NCBI RefSeq assembly: GCF_013778305.1
Contig: NZ_JACEIC010000002.1
Location: 933,708-997,707, forward strand
DNA: 64,000 bases
DNA from: Nocardioides agri
GTDB lineage: Bacteria; Actinomycetota; Actinomycetes; Propionibacteriales; Nocardioidaceae
Direction: 5' to 3'
The position numbers were made by a program, and so were the translations under genes. This document shows positions 25,797 to 34,138 of this stretch, piece after piece; positions within the stretch are counted from its first letter, which is position 1; each line of letters starts with the position of its first letter. A model generated the notes under the pieces. The model searched no databases, was not told the origin of the DNA, and saw only the letters and a program-made list of their open reading frames with translations.

Positions 25797-26842
25797 CCAC
25801 GGTTCTCGACCGGCCCGACGCCGTCGCCCGCGTCGTCCACGGCCGGCGCCGCCGGCGGGTCCGTCGTACGGCGGTCGTCGCCGTCCTGGCCGTCCTCGTG
25901 GTCGCCGTCTACGCGCTCAGCCTGATGGTGGGCAACACGTTCTACGGCCCCGGCGAGGTCTGGGACGTGGTCCGCGGCGAGACGGTCCCCGGGGCGTCGT
26001 TCACCGTCGGCGAGCTGCGGCTGCCGCGCGCGACGCTGGCCCTGCTGACCGGCGCGGCGTTCGGGCTCGGCGGCGTCACCTTCCAGACCATGCTCCGCAA
26101 CCCGCTCGCGTCGCCGGACATCATCGGCATCAGCTCGGGCGCGAGCGCCGCCGCCGTCATCGGCATCGTGGTCTACGAGCTCGGCGCGACCGCCGTCTCC
26201 TTCGTCGCGATCCCAGCCGCGCTCGGCACCACGCTGCTGATCTACGTGCTCGCCTACAAGGACGGCATCGCGGGCACCCGGCTGATCCTCATCGGCATCG
26301 GCGTCGACGTGATGCTGCGGAGCGTGATCGCCTACGTGCTCATGCGCGCCGCGGTCTGGGACATCCAAGCCGCGATGCGCTGGCTCACCGGCAACCTCAA
26401 CAACGCCTCGTGGGAGTCGGTCCGCCCGCTCGCGGTGGCGATGGTGCTCGCCGTCCCCGTGCTGCTGACCCAGGCCCGCAGCCTCTCCCTGCTCCAGCAG
26501 GGCGACGACTCCGCGACCGCGCTCGGCGTCCGGGTCGAGCGCACCCGGCTGGTCGCGATCCTGGCGGCCGTGGTGCTGATCGCGTTCGCGACGGCGGCGG
26601 CCGGCCCGATCGCGTTCGTGGCCTTCCTCGCCGGCCCGATCGCGGCCCGGGTCGTCGGCGGCGGTACGTCGCTGATGGTGCCCGCCGCGCTCGTCGGCGC
26701 CCTGCTCGTGCTGAGCGCCGACCTCGTGGGCCAGTTCGCGTTCGAGAACCGCTACCCCGTCGGCGTCATCACCGGTGCGCTCGGCGCGCCGTTCCTGCTC
26801 TACCTGCTCATCCGCACCAACCGGGCCGGAGGATCACTGTGA
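25793..26842 (+). CDS. FecCD-type siderophore ABC transporter permease 2
   Basis: 349 aa, second permease of the importer. ELRLPRATLALLTGAAFGLGGVTFQTMLRNPLASPDIIGISSGAS and AAGPIAFVAFLAGPIAARVVGG are the paired FecCD signatures. Helix count and length resemble permease 1, so a heterodimeric channel is expected. The GTG start overlaps the preceding stop by 4 bp, and the ATPase start overlaps its own stop in the same way. Confidence 0.93.
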   Translation: MTTVLDRPDAVARVVHGRRRRRVRRTAVVAVLAVLVVAVYALSLMVGNTFYGPGEVWDVVRGETVPGASFTVGELRLPRATLALLTGAAFGLGGVTFQTMLRNPLASPDIIGISSGASAAAVIGIVVYELGATAVSFVAIPAALGTTLLIYVLAYKDGIAGTRLILIGIGVDVMLRSVIAYVLMRAAVWDIQAAMRWLTGNLNNASWESVRPLAVAMVLAVPVLLTQARSLSLLQQGDDSATALGVRVERTRLVAILAAVVLIAFATAAAGPIAFVAFLAGPIAARVVGGGTSLMVPAALVGALLVLSADLVGQFAFENRYPVGVITGALGAPFLLYLLIRTNRAGGSL

Positions 26843-27663
26843 CCGAGCACCACACCCTGCAGGCCGAGGACGTCACCCTTGCCTACGGCGACCGCGTCGT
26901 CGTCGACTCCTTCGACCTGGTCGTGCCGCCGGGCCGGATCACGGCCATCGTGGGCGCCAATGCCTGCGGCAAGTCGACGCTGCTGCGGGCGATGTCGCGC
27001 CTGCTCGAGCCGGTGGCCGGCCGGGTGGTCCTCGACGGCAAGGACCTGCACCGGCTGCCGACCAAGCAGGTGGCGCGCACGCTCGGCCTGCTCCCCCAGT
27101 CGCCGATCGCACCCGAGGGCATCGCGGTCGCCGACCTCGTCTCCCGGGGCCGCAACCCCCACCAGGGGATGCTCTCGCGCTGGACCGCCGAGGACGACGC
27201 GGCCGTCGCCGAGGCGCTGCGGATGACCGACACCCTCGAGCTCGCCGACCGGCCCGTGGACGAGCTCTCCGGCGGCCAGCGCCAGCGCACCTGGATCGCG
27301 ATGGCGCTCGCCCAGCACACCGACATCCTGCTGCTCGACGAGCCGACGACGTTCCTCGACGTCAGCCACCAGGTCGACGTCCTCGACCTGCTCACCGACC
27401 TCAACCGCCAGCGGGGCACCACGATCGTGATGGTGCTGCACGACCTCAACCTCGCCGCCCGGTACGCCGACCACCTCATCGCCGTCCGCGCCGGCCGGCC
27501 GCACGCGGCCGGCGACCCGGCCGAGGTGCTCACCGCCGAGGTGGTGCGCGACGTCTTCGGGATGGACAGCAAGGTGATCCCGGACCCGGTCTCCGGCAAG
27601 CCGATGGTGCTGCCGATCGGACGGCACCACGCGCTCGCTCCCCTCAGCGCGGTCGACGGCTGA
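26839..27663 (+). CDS. siderophore ABC transporter ATP-binding protein
   Basis: 274 aa, FecE/FepC class. Walker A reads GANACGKST (Ala in place of the usual Pro-Asn-Gly pattern, key Lys and Ser kept), the Q-loop is LGLLPQSP, the signature LSGGQRQR, Walker B ILLLDEPTTFLD, and the H-loop VLHDLNLA. It powers ferric siderophore uptake. It is the fourth and last gene of the overlapping operon. Its end overlaps by 20 bp the end of the convergent MerR-type gene, so there is no room for a conventional terminator. Confidence 0.94.
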   Translation: MTEHHTLQAEDVTLAYGDRVVVDSFDLVVPPGRITAIVGANACGKSTLLRAMSRLLEPVAGRVVLDGKDLHRLPTKQVARTLGLLPQSPIAPEGIAVADLVSRGRNPHQGMLSRWTAEDDAAVAEALRMTDTLELADRPVDELSGGQRQRTWIAMALAQHTDILLLDEPTTFLDVSHQVDVLDLLTDLNRQRGTTIVMVLHDLNLAARYADHLIAVRAGRPHAAGDPAEVLTAEVVRDVFGMDSKVIPDPVSGKPMVLPIGRHHALAPLSAVDG

Positions 27664-28507
27664 GGTCGAGGTAGCCGATCATCCTGTTCAGCAGGTCGCT
27701 CGCCCGGTGCAGGTCCGGCGATGCGCCCGACTGCTCCTCCTCCAGGAGGGTCAGCGCGCCGGGACGCCAGCCGGGACGGTAGTCGTCGGCCAGGCTCGCG
27801 GCCACCCGGCTCGCGTCGCGCACGACCTCCGGGTCCACGGACCACATGGCGTCGAAGCGGCGTCGCGCGCCCAGGGACTGGTCCTGCCCGGGTCGCTCGA
27901 CCGCGACCAGGCACGCCCGCAGGTCGGTGGCGTCGCACACGACCGCCCACTCGCGGTTGAGCGCCGCGCCCTCGGGCACCGCGACCTCGATGGGCCGACC
28001 AGGCTCGACCTCGGCGTACGGGGTGGCGTGGTTCGCGAACACGACGGCGGCCCGGGCAGTCCGGGCCAGCTCGACCCAGCGCGCCCGTGAGGCGTCGAGG
28101 AACTCCGTGCGCTGGAAGCTGCCGAAGATCAGCGGCTCCTCGGCCCGGGCGCAGCACTCGTCCTCGATCGCATGGCTCAGCGCGACGAGGCTCGACTTCG
28201 ACAGGACCTGCGAGGTGAGCGACGGGTGCCGGCGACGGAGCTCGGCATAGATCGACCGCGCGCGCGTCGACTCGGTGGAGATGCGCCGGACCGCGACCTC
28301 GAGCGCCAGGCCCGCGTCGCGGTGCCGCAGCACCTCGCGCACCCGGTCGACGTCCGACTCGGCGTACCGGCGGTGTCCGCCCGCCAGGCGCGCCGGCGTC
28401 GGGAAGCCGTAGCGCGCCTCCCAGCTGCGCAGCGTCGCGGCGGGCACGCCGGTCCGCTGGGCGAGGTCGCTGATGGTCAGCGGATGGCTGGGACCAGGAC
28501 GAGTCAT
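27644..28507 (-). CDS. MerR-family regulator with DICT sensory domain
   Basis: 287 aa. The N-terminal MerR helix-turn-helix (LTISDLAQRTGVPAATLRSWEARYGFPTPARLAGGHRRY, about 9-47) is followed by a short helical linker and a C-terminal DICT-type domain beginning near 95 (LSKSSLVALSHAIEDECCARAEEPLIFGSFQR). DICT domains are linked with light-responsive proteins, and carotenoid operons are often governed by MerR regulators. I use the ATG at 28507 because GGAGG lies 5 nt upstream; an earlier start would sit before that site. It diverges from crtE with a TTCTGCAGAA palindrome between them. Confidence 0.82.
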   Translation of the reverse strand: MTRPGPSHPLTISDLAQRTGVPAATLRSWEARYGFPTPARLAGGHRRYAESDVDRVREVLRHRDAGLALEVAVRRISTESTRARSIYAELRRRHPSLTSQVLSKSSLVALSHAIEDECCARAEEPLIFGSFQRTEFLDASRARWVELARTARAAVVFANHATPYAEVEPGRPIEVAVPEGAALNREWAVVCDATDLRACLVAVERPGQDQSLGARRRFDAMWSVDPEVVRDASRVAASLADDYRPGWRPGALTLLEEEQSGASPDLHRASDLLNRMIGYLDLSRRPR

Positions 28508-28590
28508 ATATCCTCCGCACACTGCCTAGTTTTCTGCAGAAGTCTTGCATAGATTTGATCCGACCACGCCCGACTCGAGGGAGACCGACC
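28508..28590. promoter_or_regulatory. divergent promoter of carotenoid operon and MerR-DICT gene
   Basis: TTCTGCAGAA (28532-28541) is a perfect 10-bp palindrome in the 83-bp gap. A possible -10, TAGATT (28550-28555), lies downstream for crtE, and on the other strand TAGGCA lies toward the regulator. The palindrome is the best candidate MerR-type operator. GAGGGAG precedes the crtE GTG by about 8 nt. Confidence 0.45.
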
Positions 28591-29634
28591 GTGAGCTCAC
28601 CCCATCCCGACGAGGCGCTGCTCCGGCTCCTCGACGACGGCCACGCCCGCGCGGTGGCGACCGGACCGGCGCAGGTCAGCCTCTGGACGGCGGTGCGGGT
28701 CGCCGCCGACGGCGGGAAGCGGTTCCGGCCGGCCCTGGTCGTGGCGGCCCACGACACGCTCGGTGGAGGTCGGCCGGAGGCCGCGGCCGAGGTCGCGGCC
28801 GCGGTCGAGCTGCTGCACACGGCGTTCGTCATCCACGATGACGTCATCGACGGTGACGACGTGCGCCGCGGCCGCCTGAACGTCAGCGGCACCTACTCCG
28901 CCCAGGCGATCGCAGACGGGGCCGCCGCCGACGACGCGGCGGGTCTCGGCCGGGCCGCCGGCATCCTGGCGGGCGACCTCGCGCTCGCCGCAGCGATCCG
29001 GGCCGTCGCCACCTGCGGCGCCCCGCCCGACGTCGTCCACCGCCTGCTCGACCTGTTCGACGACGCCCTGCACACCACCGCCTGCGGAGAGCTCGCCGAC
29101 GTGCGCCACGCCCTGCACCCGGGCACCGCCGACCTGCAGGACAGCCTGCGGATGGAGGAGCAGAAGACCAGCATCTACTCCTTCGCGCTGCCGCTGCAGC
29201 TCGGCGCGGTGCTCGCCGATGCGGACGCGACCACCACGGCGCGCCTCGGCGACGCCGGGCGCCTCCTCGGGGCCGCCTTCCAGCTGCTCGACGACCTGCT
29301 CGGCGTGTTCGGGGACCCGGCCCTGACCGGCAAGAGCACCACGGGCGACCTGCGCACCCGCAAGCAGACCCCGCTCCTGGTGCACGCCTCCGCGACCCCG
29401 GAGTGGGCCGACCTCAGCGGGTACGTCGGCAGGGACCTCACCTCCGAGGAGCTGGTCGAGGCCCGCCGGCTCCTGACGGCCTGCGGCTCCCGCGCGTTCG
29501 TCGAGGAGATGATCGAGGCCCGCCTCGCCGAGGCCCGGGCGATCCTGGAGACGCTGGACGTGGCGGACGGGCTGCTGCCGGTCGTGGACGCCTGCGTCCC
29601 GGTGTCCGCGCCCGGCGACGAGGTGGCGGCGTGA
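28591..29634 (+). CDS. crtE: geranylgeranyl diphosphate synthase
   Basis: 347 aa polyprenyl synthetase. The first aspartate-rich motif is HDDVIDGDD (about 82-90) and the second DDLLGVFGD (about 234-242); GGKRFRPAL near 40 binds diphosphate. It should extend farnesyl or shorter diphosphates to C20 for phytoene synthesis. The start is GTG 28591 with GAGGGAG upstream. It heads a ten-gene carotenoid operon in which most neighbours overlap by 4 bp. Confidence 0.9.
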   Translation: MSSPHPDEALLRLLDDGHARAVATGPAQVSLWTAVRVAADGGKRFRPALVVAAHDTLGGGRPEAAAEVAAAVELLHTAFVIHDDVIDGDDVRRGRLNVSGTYSAQAIADGAAADDAAGLGRAAGILAGDLALAAAIRAVATCGAPPDVVHRLLDLFDDALHTTACGELADVRHALHPGTADLQDSLRMEEQKTSIYSFALPLQLGAVLADADATTTARLGDAGRLLGAAFQLLDDLLGVFGDPALTGKSTTGDLRTRKQTPLLVHASATPEWADLSGYVGRDLTSEELVEARRLLTACGSRAFVEEMIEARLAEARAILETLDVADGLLPVVDACVPVSAPGDEVAA

Positions 29635-30512
29635 CGGCCCTGGTCGTGGGCCGGCGGGCCCGCACCCTCTACGACGAGGTCTCCGAGGCCAGCGCCGCGA
29701 TCGTGATCCGCCGCTACTCCAGCTCCTTCGGGCTGGCGTCCCGGCTGCTCGCCAGGCCGGTGCGGACCGAGGTGTGCAACGTCTACGCTCTCGTGCGCGT
29801 CGCCGACGAGATCGTGGACAACCCGGACGTCACGCTCGAGCGCGATGCCCGCGATCGGATGCTGACCGCGCTGCAGGAGGACGTCCACCAGGCGCTGCGG
29901 ACCGGCTACAGCGCCAACCTCGTCGTGCACGCCTTCGCCCGCACCGCCCGCGACTGCGGCATCGGGGCCGACCTGATCGACCCGTTCTTCGCGTCGATGC
30001 GCATGGACCTCGACGTGACGGTCCACTCCCGCGAGACCTTCGACCGGTACGTCTACGGCTCGGCCGAGGTCGTCGGGCTCATGTGCCTGCGAGTCTTCGT
30101 GGTCGAGCGGCAGGCCGGCGTGCGGGACCGCGACTACGAGCGGCTCGCCCCCGGGGCGCGGCGGCTCGGCGCCGCCTTCCAGAAGCTGAACTTCCTGCGC
30201 GACCTCGCCGAGGACCACGACACCCTCAGCCGTTCCTACTTCCCCGGGCTGCACGTCGACGGCCTCACCGACGAGGACCGCGACCGCATCCTCGACGACA
30301 TCGACGCCGACCTCGACGCGGCCGCCGCGGTGATCCCCGGCCTGCCGCCGAGCAGCCGCCGGGCCGTGCTGGCCGCGCACGCCACCTTCGCCGAGCTCGC
30401 CGGGCGTCTCCGGGGCACCCCCGCCGCCGAGCTGCGGCGTACCCGGGTCCGGGTCCCCGACGCCGTGAAGCTGCGCCTCGCGGCCCGGGCGCTCTACGGA
30501 GGCCGTGCGTGA
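29631..30512 (+). CDS. crtB: phytoene synthase
   Basis: 293 aa squalene/phytoene synthase. RRYSSSFGLASRLL, the first DxxxD (VADEIVD, about 57-63), YVYGSAEVVG and the second aspartate motif NFLRDLAEDHD are intact. It condenses two GGPP molecules to phytoene. The GTG start overlaps the crtE stop (GTGA at 29631-29634). Confidence 0.94.
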   Translation: MTALVVGRRARTLYDEVSEASAAIVIRRYSSSFGLASRLLARPVRTEVCNVYALVRVADEIVDNPDVTLERDARDRMLTALQEDVHQALRTGYSANLVVHAFARTARDCGIGADLIDPFFASMRMDLDVTVHSRETFDRYVYGSAEVVGLMCLRVFVVERQAGVRDRDYERLAPGARRLGAAFQKLNFLRDLAEDHDTLSRSYFPGLHVDGLTDEDRDRILDDIDADLDAAAAVIPGLPPSSRRAVLAAHATFAELAGRLRGTPAAELRRTRVRVPDAVKLRLAARALYGGRA

Positions 30513-32113
30513 CCGCCTTCCTCCGAGAGCCGGGCGCGTCCGCGCCGCCGTCCGGTCCCGACTCGCGCCGGGTCGTGGTGATCGGCGGCGGCATCGCCGG
30601 TCTGGCCACCGCCGCGCTGCTCGCGTCGCGCGGTCACAGCGTCGACGTCCTCGAGAAGAACGCGGCCCTCGGCGGCCGGGTGGGCAGCGTCGAGCGGCAC
30701 GGGTTCCGCTTCGACACCGGCGCCTCGTGGTACCTCATGCCCGAGGTCTTCGAGCACTTCTTCGCGCTGCTCGGCACCTCGGTCGAGGCCGAGCTCGAGC
30801 TGACGACGCTCGACCCGAGCTACCGCGTGTTCTTCGAGGGGTACGACGAGCCGATCGACGTCCGGCCCGACCGCGCCCACAACCGCGCGCTCTTCGAGGC
30901 GCTGGAGCCGGGGGCGGGCCGGCGCTTCGACGACTACCTGCGCTCCGCGGACGAGACCTACGACATCGCCCTGCGCCGGTTCCTCTACACCAGCTTCGAC
31001 TCCCCCTCGGCCCTGCTGACCCCCGACGTCGTACGCCGCGGCCCGCGGCTCGGCCGGCTGCTGACCCGCTCGCTCGAGCGCCACGTCGCCGGCCGGTTCA
31101 CCGACCACCGGATCCGGCAGGTGCTCGGCTACCCGGCCGTGTTCCTCGGCTCCTCGCCGAGCCGGGCGCCGAGCATGTACCACCTGATGAGCCGCATGGA
31201 CCTCGGCGACCGCGTGCTCTACCCGCAGGGCGGGTTCACCCGGCTCATCGAGGTCGTCGCCGCGCTCGCCGAGCGCCACGGCGCCCGCCTGCACACCGAC
31301 GCGCCGGTGACCGGGATCCTCACCGACACCGGTGGCCGCCGGGCGCGCGTCACCGGGGTGACCGCGACCGTCGACGGGGCACCGCGGACCTTCGACGCCG
31401 ACGTCGTGGTCGGCGCCGCGGACCTGCACCACGTCGAGACGGCGCTGCTCCCGGCCGGGCTGCAGACCCACCCCGAGCCGGCGTGGGCCGACCGCTCCCC
31501 CGGCCCCGGCGCGGTGCTCGCGATGCTGGGCGTCGAGGGACGCCTGCCCCAGCTGCCGCACCACTCACTGTTCTTCACCTCCGACTGGGGGCAGAACTTC
31601 GGCGACATCTTCGGCGCCGAGGCCCGAGTCCCCGACCCCGCGTCGGTCTACGTCTGCAAGCCGTCCGAGACCGACCCCACCGTCGCGCCGGAGGGCTGCG
31701 AGAACCTCTTCGTGCTGGTGCCGGTGCCCGCCGACGTCGAGATCGGCGGGGGCGGCGACGACGGGCAGGGGTCCGCGTTGGTGGAGCGGACCGCCGACGC
31801 CGCGATCGACCAGGTGGCGGCGTGGGCCGGGGTCCCCGACCTGCGCGACCGCATCCGGGTGCGGCACACCGTCGGCCCCGCGGACTTCGCCCGGCAGTAC
31901 AACGCCTGGCGCGGCGGTGCGCTGGGTCTCGAGCACACGCTGCGCCAGAGCGCGTTCCTCCGCCCCGGCAACGCCTCGGCCAAGGTCGACGGCCTGCTCT
32001 ACGCCGGTGCCAGTACGGTTCCCGGCGTGGGTCTGCCGATGTGCCTGATCAGTGCGGAGCTGGTGCTCAAGCGGCTCTCCGGCGACCGGTCGGCCGCACC
32101 GGTGCCCGGATGA
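30509..32113 (+). CDS. crtI: phytoene desaturase
   Basis: 534 aa CrtI-type FAD enzyme. The dinucleotide fold VVVIGGGIAGLATAALLASRG lies near residues 22-42, with LEKNAALGGRVG after it, and the C-terminal CrtI signature is LLYAGASTVPGVGLPMCLISAEL. It should carry phytoene through several desaturations to lycopene. It overlaps crtB upstream and crtYc downstream by 4 bp. The number of desaturation steps cannot be read from sequence, but the cyclase genes that follow imply lycopene. Confidence 0.94.
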   Translation: MTAFLREPGASAPPSGPDSRRVVVIGGGIAGLATAALLASRGHSVDVLEKNAALGGRVGSVERHGFRFDTGASWYLMPEVFEHFFALLGTSVEAELELTTLDPSYRVFFEGYDEPIDVRPDRAHNRALFEALEPGAGRRFDDYLRSADETYDIALRRFLYTSFDSPSALLTPDVVRRGPRLGRLLTRSLERHVAGRFTDHRIRQVLGYPAVFLGSSPSRAPSMYHLMSRMDLGDRVLYPQGGFTRLIEVVAALAERHGARLHTDAPVTGILTDTGGRRARVTGVTATVDGAPRTFDADVVVGAADLHHVETALLPAGLQTHPEPAWADRSPGPGAVLAMLGVEGRLPQLPHHSLFFTSDWGQNFGDIFGAEARVPDPASVYVCKPSETDPTVAPEGCENLFVLVPVPADVEIGGGGDDGQGSALVERTADAAIDQVAAWAGVPDLRDRIRVRHTVGPADFARQYNAWRGGALGLEHTLRQSAFLRPGNASAKVDGLLYAGASTVPGVGLPMCLISAELVLKRLSGDRSAAPVPG

Positions 32114-32451
32114 GCGCCGAGCACTGGTCCTACGTCGGCATGCTGGTCTTCTGCCTCGTGGGCACGCTGCCGCTCGTGGTGGTGTTCCGGCTCCGCGTGC
32201 TGCACCAGCCGGTCCGGCTGCTGCTCACCGTGCTCGCCGCCGGGACGCCGTTCCTCCTCTGGGACCTCTACGCCACGGCGGCCGGGCACTGGTGGTTCGA
32301 CGCGGACCAGACGCTCCCGGGGCGGCTGGCCGGGCTGCCGTGGGAGGAGGTCGCGTTCTTCGTGGTGATCCCGCTCGTGTCCGTGCTGACCTACGAGTCG
32401 GTCCGCGTGGTCCGTGCCCAGGGCGGCCTGCGCCGCACGGAGGCGCGATGA
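32110..32451 (+). CDS. crtYc: lycopene cyclase subunit C (heterodimeric CrtYc/CarR type)
   Basis: 113 aa with three hydrophobic helices. The motif LPWEEVAFFVVIPLVSVLTYE is the hallmark of the actinobacterial lycopene cyclase domain. It acts with the next gene product, the two halves corresponding to the fused fungal/archaeal enzyme. The ATG overlaps the crtI stop (ATGA). Confidence 0.9.
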   Translation: MSAEHWSYVGMLVFCLVGTLPLVVVFRLRVLHQPVRLLLTVLAAGTPFLLWDLYATAAGHWWFDADQTLPGRLAGLPWEEVAFFVVIPLVSVLTYESVRVVRAQGGLRRTEAR

Positions 32452-32780
32452 CCTACACCGCGATCGCCGTGGTCGCCGTGCTGGCGGCCGTCGTGCTCGA
32501 CCGTTGGGTCGCCCGCACCCGGCTGACGAGCACGCGGACGTGGTGGTCGGCGTACGGGATCATCGTGTTCTTCCAGCTCCTGACGAACGGCTGGCTGACC
32601 GGCCGTGGCATCGTCCGCTACGACCCGGACACGATCCTGGGCAGCGGCTCGATCACGTTCGTCGGCGACGGGCGGCTGCTCTTCGCCCCGGTCGAGGACC
32701 TGGCCTTCGGCTTCGCGCTGGTGCTGACCACCTGCGTGGTCTGGGTGCGCCTCGGAGCCCGAGCCGAGGAGCAGGCGTGA
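32448..32780 (+). CDS. crtYd: lycopene cyclase subunit D (CrtYd type)
   Basis: 110 aa, three predicted helices. TWWSAYGIIVFFQLLTNGWLTGR and FAPVEDLAFGFALVLTTCVVW match the second half of the heterodimeric cyclase; PVEDLAF parallels the PWEEVAF of CrtYc. With no lycopene elongase gene nearby, beta-cyclisation to beta-carotene is more likely than a C50 pathway. It overlaps crtYc and the P450 gene by 4 bp each. Confidence 0.88.
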   Translation: MTYTAIAVVAVLAAVVLDRWVARTRLTSTRTWWSAYGIIVFFQLLTNGWLTGRGIVRYDPDTILGSGSITFVGDGRLLFAPVEDLAFGFALVLTTCVVWVRLGARAEEQA

Positions 32781-34138
32781 GGCCGACCGACATCGGCGTC
32801 CCGGGCCCGACCGCCCTGGACATGGCGCGAGCGTTCCGCTCGGTGCGAGCCGACCCGCTCACGTTCCTGGGCGAGGTCGCCGCGACGTACGGCGACCTCG
32901 TCGCCTTCCCGGTGCCCGGACCTCCGGCGCTCCTGCTCAACGACCCCGCCGACGTCCGGCGGGTGCTCCAGACCTCCGCGCGCAGCTGGGGCAAGCAGAC
33001 GGTGCAGTACGCCGCACTCGCGCGCGTCACCGGGCCAGGACTGCTGGCCTCCTCGGAGCCGAGCTGGATCGAGCACCGCCGCCTGGCGGCGCCCGCGTTC
33101 CACCACCAGCGGCTCGACGCGGTCGCGGGCCAGGTGCGGGCCGCGGCCGACGCCGCGATCGCCGCCCGGCTCGGCCCGTCGTTCCACGGCGGCCTCGTCG
33201 ACGTCGCGTCGCTCGTGCACCGGATCGGGCTCGACGCGGTCGGGCGGGCGCTGTTCTCGGCAGACCTCTCCGACCACGCCCAGCGGCTGCTCGACGCGAC
33301 CAGCGACGCGGCGGGCCTGGTGGTGCGGCTCGGCCGGTCGGTGCTGCCGACGGCGTCCTGGGCGCCGACCCCCACCAACGTGCGGCTGCGCTCCACGCGG
33401 CGCCGCCTCGACGGCATCTCCGCCGACCTCGTCGACCAGCGCCGACGGCGCGGGGTGGCGTCGGACGCCGACGCCTACGGCGACGACCTGCTCGGCCTGC
33501 TGCTGGCCAGCGGCCTGAGCGACGCGGAGATCCGCGACGAGCTGGTGACCATGGTGATCGCCGGTCACGAGACCGTGGCGGCGGGGCTCGCCTGGACGCT
33601 GATGCTCCTGGCGGAGGACCAGGCTGCCCAGGACCGGGTGCGCGCCGAGGTCGCCGCGCACCCGGGACCGGTGTCCCTGCTCGGTCATCGCGAGACGATG
33701 CCGTGGACCCGAGCCGTGGTCGACGAGTCGCTGCGGCTCTTCCCGCCGGCCTGGGCACTGTCGCGGCGGGCTCTCGAGGCCGACGTCATCGGCGGCCGCG
33801 AGGTGCCGGCCGGCACGCTCGTCATCGTGAGCCCGTGGCTGGTGCACCGGCGCGCCGAGTCGTGGCCCGACCCGCTCGCCTTCCGGCCCGAGCGCTTCGT
33901 CGGCGCCGGCGGCGCGCCCCCGGCGTACCTGCCCTTCGGCCGGGGCCCGCGCCTGTGCATCGGCCGGGAGTTCGCGCTCGGCGAGATGGTGGTCGTGCTG
34001 AGCCGCCTGCTCGCGTCGTACCGCCTCGAGGTGCCCACGGGCTGGCGCCGACCGGCGGCGCAGGCGCAGGTGGCGGTGCACCCCGCCGGCGGCATGCCGC
34101 TGATCGTCCGCCCGCTGGCCGGAGGTGCGCATGGCTGA
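32777..34138 (+). CDS. cytochrome P450, probable carotenoid hydroxylase (CYP175-like)
   Basis: 453 aa. The I-helix oxygen-activation motif is IAGHETVAAGL, the K-helix ExxR is DESLRLFPP, and the heme-binding loop FGRGPRLCIGREFALGE contains the cysteine ligand. The N-terminal part (QYAALARVTGPGLLASSEPSWIEHRR) resembles Thermus CYP175A1, a beta-carotene 3-hydroxylase. Its place after the cyclase genes supports ring hydroxylation to cryptoxanthin/zeaxanthin. The start is GTG at 32777, overlapping crtYd. A redox partner is not in the window. Confidence 0.88.
   Translation: MRPTDIGVPGPTALDMARAFRSVRADPLTFLGEVAATYGDLVAFPVPGPPALLLNDPADVRRVLQTSARSWGKQTVQYAALARVTGPGLLASSEPSWIEHRRLAAPAFHHQRLDAVAGQVRAAADAAIAARLGPSFHGGLVDVASLVHRIGLDAVGRALFSADLSDHAQRLLDATSDAAGLVVRLGRSVLPTASWAPTPTNVRLRSTRRRLDGISADLVDQRRRRGVASDADAYGDDLLGLLLASGLSDAEIRDELVTMVIAGHETVAAGLAWTLMLLAEDQAAQDRVRAEVAAHPGPVSLLGHRETMPWTRAVVDESLRLFPPAWALSRRALEADVIGGREVPAGTLVIVSPWLVHRRAESWPDPLAFRPERFVGAGGAPPAYLPFGRGPRLCIGREFALGEMVVVLSRLLASYRLEVPTGWRRPAAQAQVAVHPAGGMPLIVRPLAGGAHG

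Noticed and set aside
32110-32780. C50 carotenoid (decaprenoxanthin-like) pathway
   Set aside because: No lycopene elongase (CrtEb/LbtBC type) gene in the operon; a P450 follows the cyclase instead.
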